Shown piece by piece: positions 39,289 through 50,300 of a DNA stretch of 64,000 bases. Both the position numbers and the translations under genes were made by a program. The notes below the pieces were generated by a model. The model had not been told where the DNA came from. It searched no databases and saw only the letters and a program-made list of their open reading frames with translations. Source of the stretch: Aplidium turbinatum (taxonomy: Eukaryota > Chordata > Ascidiacea > Aplousobranchia > Polyclinidae); NCBI GenBank assembly GCA_918807975.1, contig OU964935.1, positions 7,527,823-7,591,822 of the forward strand, written 5' to 3'. Positions within the stretch are counted from its first letter, which is position 1, and the number at the start of each line of letters is the position of its first letter.

Positions 39289-39475
39289 GTGCGACTTCCA
39301 AAAAGCCGGACAACCAACTGCGTGACAGTATTCCTATCTCAACAGGCACTCAACATCTGAATGGCCATTTGATTGACAACATATAGTGCGACTTCCAAAA
39401 ACCGGACAACTAACCGCGTTTTTATCTCAGGAGGCACTCAACACCTGGACGCCAATTTGATTGACAACAATTTGC
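39289..39475. repeat. Two-copy tandem repeat of about 95 bp
   Basis: Unit 1 (39289-39385) and unit 2 (39386-39475) both start GTGCGACTTCCAAAAA, share CCGGACAAC and AGGCACTCAACA, and end TTTGATTGACAACA. They differ by scattered substitutions and a short indel, so the duplication is not recent. Confidence 0.8.
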
Positions 39476-40194
39476 TTATTGGAACAACAATATAATTAAT
39501 CTTTTAAGCCTAAATTAATATGCTTTTTAACTCACCTAAATGTAGACCAACACCAAACACAATTATATAGGTAACTTAATTTTTCTGTATAGGTAAAAAA
39601 TTCTTTTTTCATGCAATAAAAAACTTTATTTGGCTTGAGAAATTTAGTTCATTTGGATGTTTGATTTGTGGTTTAGCTTTACAGAAAATACTGTTTGTGC
39701 ACACTCAGGAAAATAGCCTAAGTAAGCTTGACTGGGCTATTTTATGTCTTGATCATCATTCAAAGCATTACTTTTACGCATTTGGCCTATTGCATGATAG
39801 CGAATCCAAGCAAAGAACATAGCGCTTCTGCTTAACAATAATGTTAAAAAAAGGTGCCACGTTACTGCACTGCATCGATGGTTCGCATTTGTTTTCTATA
39901 TAGTCTATACTGCTTTCTATATAGTCCGCCTTGTTCGCAAGCCAACATAGGACTAGCCTACTTAGAAAACAAAGCTAATTGTTGTAAGCGCACCGGTATT
40001 AGCTTAAAATTTATGCTATAGGCTAGGTCAAGATAAGCATATAACGACTGCAAAATAACTTTAGAATTTGCTCTTCTTCATTTCTGTGATGGTGATTTTC
40101 CATTGATAACGTATTTTCAGACACACAATTAAACAGAAGTGAACAGAATTACGAGCCACATTTTTACGACTTCGTTCCCTAGGCCGTAGCACTG

Positions 40195-40694
40195 CAGTGG
40201 CGTAGCCTACCTAGGGTATGGCAGGCATGGCTCGAGCCATGGGCGCAAAAATCGATTGGTAAAAAATAAAATTTGTGACTTATACTGTCTTCAAAATCTA
40301 ATTTGCGCCCAACAAAGATCAAAAAGGGTCACTCTTTTACTGTGGTCATTGTTAAACAATGGACGTTGAAAAAGCAACATTGTGCCTATACTGGCTCACT
40401 TTGCGTTCAGTCAGCAGCAATTGGAATCAATCAATCAATGGTTTATTTGTCAGTAACAGGAACATAGTAGCCTACATGTTTGAAATATGCAACTAATATA
40501 CACAATGCAAAAGTTACACAAGTTCCCATACCGACAGAGAGACAACGAGACGACCTATAGTCATTTGCCACCTTACGGAAATGACGATTTTGCCATTTAA
40601 AAATTGGAAGTTTAGTAAAGTCGCTAAGCAGCGATTAGTTGAAGCTTAGAAGTAGCTCCAGATCTTACTTATTCATTTTTATAAGAATTTATAA
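40195..40694. repeat. Dispersed repeat CAGTGGCGTAGCCTACC, copy 2
   Basis: Aligns with 27856-28209 from the CAGTGGCGTA end to the TTTTATAAGAATTTATAA segment. It contains an additional 175 bp (40427-40601) absent from copy 1. Similarity ends at about 40694. Confidence 0.78.
40427..40601 (-). mobile_element. Retroposed LINE/SINE 3' fragment inside a repeat
   Basis: Flanked by the 8-bp direct repeat AATTGGAA (40419-40426, 40602-40609). On the minus strand it ends TGACAAATAAACC followed by ATTG units, a typical 3' tail of a non-LTR retrotransposon or its SINE partner. The matching empty site is in the repeat copy at 27856-28209. It is too short to show a coding domain. Confidence 0.7.
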
Positions 40695-42155
40695 ATCTAA
40701 TCTGTTGTATGACTTCAATTTGGCCTGACCAGACCACTCAGTCTGTTCTAGGAAGAAATTAGCATTGAACTATTATTGAGCCTATAAGCATCATCATGTG
40801 AAATTTTGAGACCAAGAATTATGCTAGGTATGATTTCTTTTACGTGCTGTGCTGGCGCTGCTTAGCACTAAGCAGTCTGAAGTTTTGAGGTTCATTGACA
40901 ACTTCACAAACTGTGCTTTATAAATATACGATACCGTACTTTTACCTAACTTCCTCAAGTTGTCAAACGGATAAAATGAACGCAATTCGTAGTAGTAGCC
41001 TACACACCAATGTTGGGATTGATTCGCTATCAGTTTCTTCAATCTCTAGTTAGCATAGGCTACAACCCAACGGTCACAAAACCCGCCGACATGCCAACAA
41101 ATGTCGGCGACAAATTAAATTAATCAATATTAGTTTTTGAAAAAATCTGGCGGACTTCGGTCGTTTTATTTTTATCCACAGTTATCCGACAAAAATACCC
41201 GTATCTACACTCTACAGGTCGGTCACCGCCGGTTGCATCAACACAGTGCTCTATTGAGATGAATTTTAAGTTGGCTAGGCCTACGTAAAGGACTACGAAA
41301 ACATTTTGCGTATGCCTAGGCTATTTTATTATAATTATCGACCAAGGATTTTTTTAAATTTAACTTTTACTTGCCCTTATAGACCCTGAAACAAACCAAT
41401 ACAAAGAAAAAGGAAAGTGGGGCTGAAGGGCGAAAGAGACGAAAATTGCAAGCAGCAGAAGCTGAAAAGTCAAGCAGACAAACTTATGTCCGATTATGTC
41501 CAATAATTCACTTGGTAGTGGGCTGCAGTAGGCTATACACACACAGCGTCAGATAAAAAGTAATAAGCCGCGTTGGCTAGTTTTTCTGTTGGAAATAACT
41601 TGGAAAGACGCAATAGCGCAGCATTCTATCAAATTGATTAGCTCTGCAGAGAGAACAAAATTTGCATGACGAAACAATCTCACGTGACTCCCTTTGAACA
41701 TTATATAACGTCAATATTACATTGATTTATTTTCTTCATGATTTGTTCATAAAAGACTTGTAAGCAATATTTAACTTAAATTGTTATAAAAGGGCGCACA
41801 TTTAAACTTTGCCATGGGCGCCATTTTGCATAGGTCCGCCACTCGTAGCTGTGGGCTACCGTGTCCGTAGGTTATGTAATTTTAAAGAAATAATAATAAA
41901 TAAACAAACTGTTCACTCGGTTGTGCAGAACTGTGCACTCGTCAGCAACATAATAATTAACCCTGGCTAGCGGACATTTGAAAAAAAATAATTAGCCTAG
42001 AAATTAATTTTTATTTTTGAAATTAAAATAATTTGTTTGTTCATCTGAACAAACAAACAAAAAATTGTTTGGTCATCAACTAATCCCACAAGTTGTACCA
42101 AACTGAAAGAAAGCCCGCCGCATTATGAAGTCTGTTCGGCAGCGTGATTCATGAT

Positions 42156-42305
42156 CACTCACCGGGGACGACATGGGCATTGACGCTAGAGCTGAAATCC
42201 AACAGCGTGCCGCATGTGAAGCTTTTTTTGGCGGCTTAAATTGTTGCGCGTCCCGATGTATGAGGGTACGACATCGGGGGTACGACATCGGCAGGGGACG
42301 ACATC
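42156..42305. repeat. GGGGACGACATCG motif cluster
   Basis: GGGGACGACAT, GGGTACGACATCGGG, GGGTACGACATCGGC and GGGGACGACATCGTC lie in and around this stretch. It is the inverse of the cluster at 30838-30917, and CCAGAATCGA lies on the same side of both in plus orientation. This may be the boundary of a repeat family whose body I do not recognise. Confidence 0.5.
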
Positions 42306-42961
42306 GTCGCCACCCACCAGAATCGATCATCTCGATCTGTGCACGCTTATGTGCTATGGTTTGGTTTTGAATATGTTCATGCAATGTATTTTTTTATCAG
42401 TAGTAAGCTTGTGTAGTTCATGTAGGAATGTCAGGGAAAAAGGGCTCAATGACAAAACTTTTGACATGACTAGCCTATGTGGGGTTTTCTGTTATTGAGC
42501 GTCTTTTGCTTATGAGAGACTCTGAGTCTCTAGCTACAAAAGTATAATTTAGGGTTTCTGTGTAGGGGTAGGCTATGATTGCCTACAAAAATTAAACAAG
42601 TTAAATATAATGTTAAATGTATTTTTTGTTATATCAAAATTACAAACTCATATTCGGGCAATTGAAAAGTACCGTACTTATTCTGTCTAACTCTAACCAA
42701 TTTAGTTTATTGCCTGGTGTCAGAAAAGCGACATTCTCCCGTTGTGAATTTACCTTCTCGTTCTAGAGTTGTTCAGTCTGTTCTCTTTGAAAATCTGTCT
42801 CTGAGTATTTTTCAATTCGGATGCAACCTAGTTCGTACCCTAAACAGTTTGTACCCTGAAAAGATCGAGAGAAAAAATTAAAAAAAGCGGAAGTCGCTGA
42901 TTGCAGTTTCCGCAAACATTTTAAAATTTTCCCCCTGAAAAGATCGAGAGAAAGATAGCAC

Positions 42962-43686
42962 CAGGGATATCTATAACTACGGGATTGGAAACTCTATCCA
43001 GTGCTGTACATCAGTAGAGTCATCACATTATTACGATTACAAAAAAATTAACAAAATAAAATACCGACTAAATGATATAATATACAAAATTTGATTTTAC
43101 AATAATAATACAAAATGTACACTCACATTAAAACTTAATTGACTATAAAAGTATATTTACGCTGCTAGAAAAAAAAACAACAATGAATCCAAAAAATGAA
43201 TGAATGCAACGAGTCCAAAAACCGCCTACTGTTGTTCTTTAGCATTTTGCGTACTGCAAATCTGATCAGAAGTAAATGAGGAGCGTTCAGCTTCAGCAAT
43301 CAGTGAAGTATACTGTTGTAACTTATCATCAACTTGTTCGCAGACCAATTCAGTACGAAACCAATCCGTTAACAATGTCATCAGAACTACAGTAAAACCA
43401 ATAGTCATTCTGGAAGATTTTTAAGCATCAAACAAAATACAACATGTCTGCACTAATGGAATACAAACAAATATACAAACCAGGCAAGCGTAGACCTTAC
43501 AATTTACAGCAGGTAAATTGATTGTTACACTTTTGGTTGTTCGTTTAGCCTACTACTTGCTGCCCTTTAAGGTCAATTTATGCGATTATTTATCACTGCA
43601 GCGCACAAAAAAAAGTGACCCTACTGGTGTATAAAATGGTTTTCAGTTCCACAGAGTTTCCAATTCCGTAGTTATAGATATCCCTG
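42962..43686. mobile_element. Second-level hAT-type element, CAGGGATATC ends
   Basis: Starts CAGGGATATCTATAACTACG; its inverse closes at 43686 (ACTACGGGATTGGAAACTCT-type arm, over 30 bp). The exact 8-bp duplication GATAGCAC lies at 42954-42961 and, displaced by the next insertion, at 46370-46377. Its last five bases fall within the target duplication of the third-level element, so CCCTG is repeated at 46365-46369. No transposase recognised; the minus frame at 43226-43408 is anonymous. Confidence 0.85.
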
Positions 43687-44112
43687 GATTAGGGTGTGAC
43701 AGCCGCCCCATGATTTTTAAAACTTGGTTTCACAGAGCCTACCTTTTTTTGGTGGTGAGGTTTTACCTGTATAACATTCCTGTAAAGTTTCAAAAAAATT
43801 GGTCAAGGTTTAGAGGTGGCCCGTGGCCACTAAAGTTTTTGGGGGGTGTGCAATACATTTTTAAGGGTGTTTTTGCTATATCTCAGCTCGTAGACATGAT
43901 AGAAGATCATGCTATAGCTCAATCGATGCAAAATAAGCAAGTTTATATCAGACTTGTGAACAAATGATCAGTTTAAAATGTGTAGTTTTTGAGTTATTTG
44001 AGAAAACCCCGTTTTTTGCATATTTGTGAGAAAAATGTTTAAGCACCTTTTCTTCTTGGGTTAAAACATATGGAAAATCAGTGAAATGATGAATTCACAT
44101 GTTTACTTAATG

Positions 44113-45819
44113 TTAAACAAAATTACAAAATACATTTGAAAACGAGGAACAGCGATAATAAAAATCACAATGTAAGAAACCAACACCGAGATGGCACCAA
44201 TCGACAACACCAACACTTAAAAAGGTCGTATCAATCCTCAAGATTCTGAAGAAGCTCCAAGAATCTTCTCCAACAAAGGAGCTCAAGTCATCTGTTTGTT
44301 TTGTAGGAACGGAAGGAAAGGAGGGTTTGCCAAAATCACTTCCTCTTTTCAAAGAATGTCCAGGATCTTCGAAGCTTGTCAGTTTTTGAACAATTTTTGC
44401 TTTGTCTTGTCAGACACGCTGCTATCGAAAAGGGGAAGCAAAGGGGTATAGGTTTTTCACTAAGATACCACATGTGCCCCTTTAGAGCTTTAAGAGCTGC
44501 TTTGGCCATACTGCTTTCGATTTCTTCATACTCAAGAAGGTTGTTGATAAGTTCTAGGTCGTTGCAAGGAGCAGAAGTTGACACAGAAGCGGTTAGCCAC
44601 CATGGCACATAGGAATATACAACAAGCTGAATGAGGAGACCACGATTCTTTTATCTTTGAAGCTATCGTAACCACTGACTGCAACTTGTACCTTTGAAGC
44701 AAGATAACAGATGTAGTGAATGAAGTCATTTATTAACAAACACTACAATTAAATGCATTGTTAACTTTCCTACCTGTGAGCTGTTCTGTAGCTGAGATTA
44801 ACTTTGGAAACATCACCTCCTGTAGCGGTAATGTAAGTGCTGCTAAAGATGTAGGGCTGATGTGGTTACGTACAGCTGCTTCCACTACTGTGGAAGAATT
44901 GAGGATATCATGTGGCCAGAATGCTGATGTACCAGTCTTCACAGTCCTTTTGTGTGGCCTGTTGGAGCAGTGAGCTATCTCTTCAGAATCATCTTGATCC
45001 TCAATGTCTACATCATCCTCAACAATATGAAATGACTTTTCAGCTGCTTCTCGTCTTAAACATTCCTTTCTTCTCCGTTTTTTCTCCGACTCCTTCCTTC
45101 TATTGACCTTCCTTTCTGTGGTAGTGAGAACCATATCAACACTGCCCATACTTGCAACGGGTCTGCTACTATTCGGTGAGTCCGATTCGGTGAGTCCGAT
45201 TCGGTGAGTCTGATTCGGTGAGTTCCTAACCTCTAAACCCTAACTCCTAACCCCTAACCCTAAAACGACAATGATAATTAGGCCACGTTACCCGATAATT
45301 AAAAAAAAAAAATTGAAAAAATCCCCCGTTAAGGGATCGGACTCACCGAATCGGGCCATTCCGACTTGCAACCCTGTCTGTCATCATACTCAGTAAACAT
45401 GCTTTATCTTCTTCATTACTCATGTTCTTTAACACATTCCTTGGCCATAACTTTATTGTGGAGTTTAGTTTCTCTTTGTAATCCTCAATTCTATGTTGCT
45501 GTAAATCGTCCATTCTGTACCGGGTTTCTCTTTTTAGGATAGCCTTCATTTCACTAAACAGCTTAATCACTTCCTCTGCCATCTTATGAGATTGCAAGTG
45601 AGGTATTCTTGCATCATTTGCATGTTCGTAAAAGGGTAGTACTGCTTTAACAGCTTCGTTAGCAGCATTTCTCAAGGTATTTGTTGTAGTGGAATGATGA
45701 GCAAGAAAGCACAGCAGGACCTGACGACAAGTAGGGAGTCGTGAACCAGTAATGACTTTATTTTCTTCACCAGGAATTGTGTCAAGCAAATAATACCTTG
45801 GATCTTTAAACTTTGACAT
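44113..45819 (-). pseudogene. Transposase-like gene of the TAGGG element, decayed
   Basis: The N-terminal part (45343-45819) opens MSKFKDPRYYLLDTIPGEEN and includes SRLPTCRQVLLCFL and AANEAVKAVLPFYEHANDAR, an N-terminal region I recognise from a widespread metazoan transposon protein family. A 205-bp insertion then cuts the frame; at the duplicated target MTDRVAS continues directly into MGSVDMVLTTTERKVNRRKE (44733-45149), followed by a lysine-rich and acidic segment. After a gap with no catalytic core, the C-terminal part (44113-44608) has ALKALKGHMWYLSEKPIPLC, SDFGKPSFP and FVGEDSWSFFRILRIDTTFL. Much of the DDE domain is missing. hAT-like affinity is inferred from the 8-bp duplication. Confidence 0.75.
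45159..45363. mobile_element. Fourth-level miniature element with GATTCGGTGAGTCC repeats
   Basis: A 205-bp insertion flanked by an exact 9-bp repeat ACTTGCAAC (45150-45158, 45364-45372). The left side holds four copies of a GATTCGGTGAGTCC unit, with one inverted copy (GGACTCACCGAATCG) at the right. The centre is a degenerate CCCTAA array. It sits in the reading frame of the surrounding transposase gene, and removing one target copy restores the frame. The outermost bases (GGGTCTG.../...CCATTCCG) are only weakly inverted. Confidence 0.82.
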
Positions 45820-46380
45820 AGCATGTAATATAAATTAGCACTTACCACCATAAAAATTGCCTAAACAGTAAACACCATGTTAGTGTTCAGTTTCTATGCT
45901 TCTAACAAAGCAAAACATGAGGTAACTTAGGTTTAAACTTTGAAGAGGTACAGCTTCTGTACTTCTCCAGGTGTTCCTAAGAAGAAAAAAAGTGAAAATG
46001 GTAAAACATTCAATTCATATGTAACAATTTTTCACAAATTTTTTACAATAAACGCGTTTTTCTCAAATAACTCGCAAACTACACATTTTAGGCAAATAGT
46101 TTCTTTACAAGTCTAATACAAATTTGCTTATTCTGCATCGATTGAGCTATAGCACGACCTTCTATCATGTCTAGGAGCCGAGATATAGCAAAGGCACCCC
46201 TAAAAATGCATCGCGCACCCCCCAAAAACTTTAGTGGCCACGGGCCACCTCTAAACCTTGACCAATTTTTTTGAAACTTTACAGGAATGTTATACAGGTA
46301 AAACCTCACCACCAAAAAAAAGGTAGGCAAATTCTGAAAAGGTCGGGGCGGCTGTCACACCCTACCCTGGATAGCACAAA

Positions 46381-46880
46381 GCCAAAGTCGCTGATTGCAG
46401 TTTCCGCTAACCCTAACGCTAACCCTCGCTGATCGCAGTTTCCACAAACATTTTTCTGCACTTTCCGCTAACCCTAACTCTAACCATGTAGACTAGCCTA
46501 ATCTATGCTCTAACCCTAACTCTCACTGATCACAGTTTTCGCAAATATTTTTCCGTAGTTTCCGCTAACCGCAGTTTCAGCTAACCCTAACCTTAGAGTA
46601 ATATATGCTGTAACCCTAACCCTCGCTGATCGCAGCTTCCGCAAACATTTTTCCGCAGTTTCCGCTAACCTTTACCCTAACTCTAACCATAGAGTATCTA
46701 TGCTCTCTAACCCTATCCCTCGCTGATCGCAGTTTCCACAAACACTTTTCCGCAGTTTCCGCTAACCGCAGTTTCCGCTTACCCTAACTCTAACCATCGA
46801 GTAATCTATGCTCTCTAACCCTAACCCTCGCTGATAGCAGTTTCCGCTAACCCTAACCCTCGAGTTGTTTGCGGAAACTC
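46381..46880. repeat. Degenerate tandem array with telomere-like CCCTAA words
   Basis: Units of about 110-120 bp contain CGCTGATCGCAGTTTCCGC, AAACATTTTTCCGCAGTTTC, GCTAACCCTAACTCTAACCA and an AGAGTAATCTATGCTC block, in four to five diverged copies. It forms the right interior of the outermost element and does not look like a true telomere because the CCCTAA words are interspersed with unique spacers. Confidence 0.75.
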
Positions 46881-47326
46881 CGATAAGCGACTTCGGCTTT
46901 GTGCTATTAAACTGCGATCAGCGACTTCGGCTTTTTTTAATTTTTTCTCTCGATCTTTTCAGGGTACGAACTGTTCAGGGTACGAACTAGGTTGCATCCT
47001 TTCAATTTCCCGCTTATTCCATAATATAGTGTCTTTTTATCAATAATATGGTGGGAGTTGCGAAAGTGAAACGGTTACACTGTTATGTCGCTTTAGTTTA
47101 AAATGATGTAGAAGTTTATGCTTAAGCTAATATTATTTTATCAATTATGGTAGGCTACGGTATATAGCTTTAACTTTTATGGTATTTACTTATCAATGAA
47201 GTGATTAACTGAAGAACACCAGAGCCAAATGTAAAATCTGGATTAACTGAAAACAGTGTATCAGATTATTTAGCATCAACTGCAAATTCTCAGTCATAGC
47301 GGTTATTGCTGAAAATAGCTTTTAAA

Positions 47327-50300
47327 ATGACTGCAAAGCGGAGCTGGAAATTACGTAAGTTCCTTTAGATTTAGTTGCATTTTTTTTGTTTTTGTTAAGT
47401 ATTGGCACTTTAAGAACATTAGAAATAGAATAGTATATATATGCAAAAGTGCAAGATGTATTAGGACCACATAAGCAGATGAACAAAAAAGATCGTGAAA
47501 TTTTATGATTAAAATGTGTTGAAACAGTTATTTAAGTAGTACTCTTGGAAACTTTTACAGACCCCCTGAAATCGTTTCGCGGACTCCTTGGGGTAAAGTG
47601 TATATGCATCTGCAGTTGCAATAATGTATAAGTTTAGCCACCATACTATGTATAAGTTTAAGTATAAGTTTATGCACTAAAATTTATGTTTAATGGTTTT
47701 CATATACAGAAGAATTTGTTGGTCATGGATCAAGGGTGACTTGTGCATCTCTGGGGCATAAATCTGGACGAGTAATGGCCACTGGTGGTGAAGATGGCAA
47801 AGTCAATATGTGGCATATCGGGTCACCTAATTGCATAATGGTAATTGAGTGATCATTTAACATAGGCTACTGCAGTCTGCACATACTGTCACTTGTATAC
47901 CATTGTGTATTACAAAGAATGGTTGAAGAACCAGTATAATATACCATTGTAGTATGTTGACTGGTCGTGTTCACGTTGATTCAGTTGTTGCTGTAAATTT
48001 TATGAGAAATTGATAACAATTCATTTTACCACTTAAAATATTGGTTTTTGCAGTTAATTGTTTTAAAAGCTTCATGTGGTGAATAGGTTATGATGTGTAA
48101 TTGTGAGAATAAAATCTTATGTTTGTGTGGTGTTCACTGTTCAGAGTTTATCCCCTCTTTCAAGTGCAGTAGAAGTGGTGCATTTTAGCTCATGTGAAGA
48201 ATACATATGCGCTGGATCGCAATCTGGCGCGTTAAGACTATGGGATCTTGCTGCTTCTAAAGGTATTTCTTTATTATCATGACATTTAGTAGCTTTTTTT
48301 TACTTGGCAAAGTGTAGCCAAGAAAAAATGCAGCCAGCTCAATCAGACACCTTTTTATGACACTGTATTGTAGTGAGGAATATACAGATTTTTTTAAGTT
48401 TAAAAGCTTTTAAAGTAACAGCACAATTGTTGTAGGGGAAAGGAAATGATAAATGGAAAAGTTGTCTACTAATTTTGCTGTTTCACTTTCTGTTGGTTGG
48501 GCAATACTTGTTTGGAGTTGGACAATACTTCTTTGTTGTGAAGAACTTCTTTGTTGGTTGGGCAATAATTTTTGTATATTATTTGAGAGATTTTATTTGT
48601 TTTTGAAAATTTCACATTGTTTTCTGAATGTTTTATTATCATTAATGATGTCTAGTTCTTCGGCAATGGCCCGGTCATAAAGCGGCTGTCCGCTCACTGG
48701 ATTTTCATGCGTACGGAGAGTTTATAGCATCATGCTCTGATGATCACAATGTTCGAATGTGGGACATCAGAAGGAAAGGTTGCATCTTCACATACAAGGT
48801 AAAGTTATAAAACCGTCATGCATTGTTGAGATTTATCATTATTATGTGAAGGTAGTGAAACAGTTTTATTTGGTTAAGTCTTAAACATTGAATACAGACA
48901 GAAGATTTTATTTTAATCTTCATACAGTGATCTTTTTTTACATTAACGTTGCTTGGGTTCAAATTTAATTCCACCATGTTCTGCACACAAATGACAAGGT
49001 TGGCAGTATTTTATGAATTAGTTGTCGACAAGGAGCACTGATGAGCCTTTTTCATTTCTTCCATTCAATTTTAGGGTCATGAAGATCGAGTAAACTCAGT
49101 CGAAATTAGTCCTGATGGCAGATGGATTAGTTCCGTATCAGACGACAACACATGCAAGGTTCAGTATTATCTTACTTGATAACAAACTCAGATTTGTATA
49201 ACTAAAGTGTTAAAAACTCGAAAATTATGCATCGCATCTCAAGAAAATTGCTGTTGTGAAGTACGGTACCGTAGTGCATGTAACATAAAATTAATTATTG
49301 GTTCATGGCATATATTTCACCATGAATGTTGGATTGTTGGTTTTGTACCAGAAAAAGGCTACGGTATTTGCAACATGCTCCCCCATTTGGTCTTATCATT
49401 ATTTTAAGTTGATGTTTGTGTCTTTGCTTAGATTTGGAGCATCTCGGCTGGTAAACTTCTCCATGAATTGAAAGATCACTCGTCTTCAATATCCTGTCTT
49501 CAGTTTCATCCGAACGAAATTTTCCTCGCAACTGGCAGCACTGACAGGTGGTTCTCATTTTCCTTTGTATGCAAGTTTTGACGAAATTTATTCACAATGA
49601 CAACAACGTCTGCAGACGTTGAATCAATGTAAAGATGACGGATTTTGATGTCTGGATCGTGGTTCAGAATATGCACTGCGTGAGTTGAGCGCCAACCGCC
49701 AACCATGACAAAGAATAAAATTGTGGATTAGAAATTAAATCAATTGTTATTCTGTTAGAACGAGCATCGTGTACGATATGGAACAGATTAAAGTTGTGTC
49801 CCGGACTCCTCTTGAAGCAAACCCAGTGCTCCACGTCCTCTTCGATGATTCAGGGAAGTGGCTCTACACAGTGTCCCAGGTTATTTTTTTAATAACTTTT
49901 TGTTTTCGTAAGAATTTTGCATTGCAATGTTCATGTCTATTCCGAGTTGAAAACCACACGATATCGAATTATTGTTGTCTAATTAATTTATTGAACTTTT
50001 TCTCTTGTTTTGCAAAACCATTGCTTACATCAAAATCAAGTGCAAGGCTAGTGATTGACGAGTCTAATTGACGACCCCTTGTGCAGTATCATTATGGCTC
50101 GGCCACGTCAGAATGGTTTATACACATATGAAAGATTTGGTCATTTTAGTTTTACTTGTATAAATTATAGTGCAATACAGACTGTAAGCAGTTTCAAAAA
50201 AGTAACTCGCAAAACTTCATAACCCTTTTTCAAATCGTATATGTGTTTACTGTGCATTTTTTAAGGTTATGCGATGTTTCGCGGTTAAAACCGCATAACT

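Larger units (their letters stand above)
38715..42818. repeat. Gene-free region with dispersed and tandem repeats
   Basis: No exon recognised. A hAT-like end CAGTGGCGGCTTGTGATC starts at 39042 without a clear partner. A tandem duplication lies at 39289-39475, a dispersed repeat at 40195-40694 and motif clusters at 42029-42052 (inverted repeat TTGTTTGTTCA/TGAACAAACAA) and 42156-42305. Confidence 0.6.
43690..46364 (-). mobile_element. Third-level long-inverted-repeat transposon, TAGGGTGTGACAGCC ends
   Basis: Ends TAGGGTGTGACAGCCGCCCC and GGGGCGGCTGTCACACCCTA begin inverted repeats of about 320 bp. The 8-bp duplication CCCTGGAT is exact (43682-43689, 46365-46372). It landed at the right tip of the second-level element. 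The minus strand carries pieces of a transposase-like protein (44113-45819), itself interrupted by a fourth-level insertion at 45159-45363. Ends, duplication and protein type match the element at 60257-62665. Confidence 0.9.
42819..46999. mobile_element. Outermost element of a four-level nest, GGATGCAACC ends
   Basis: The left arm (42819-42910) and right arm (about 46908-46999) are inverted and nearly identical for some 70 bp, starting GGATGCAACCTAGTTCGTAC. Flanks TTTCAATTC (42810-42818) and TTTCAATTT (47000-47008) match at eight of nine positions. Without later insertions the element would be only about 750 bp: 42819-42961 plus 46378-46999. Its right half is a degenerate array (46381-46880) of CTAACCCTAAC and CGCTGATCGCAGTTTCCGC words. 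It is nonautonomous. A 9-bp duplication with long arms would suit a MULE-type family, but that is inference. Confidence 0.82.

Noticed and set aside
39042-41838. Single large element between CAGTGGCGGC at 39042 and CCGCCACTCG near 41838
   Set aside because: The ends look complementary for only about eight bases and the flanks share no duplication; they probably belong to different repeats.
46381-46880. Interstitial telomere or chromosome-end fusion
   Set aside because: CCCTAA words are interspersed with longer spacers and lie inside an element bounded by inverted repeats, so a transposon-internal array is simpler.
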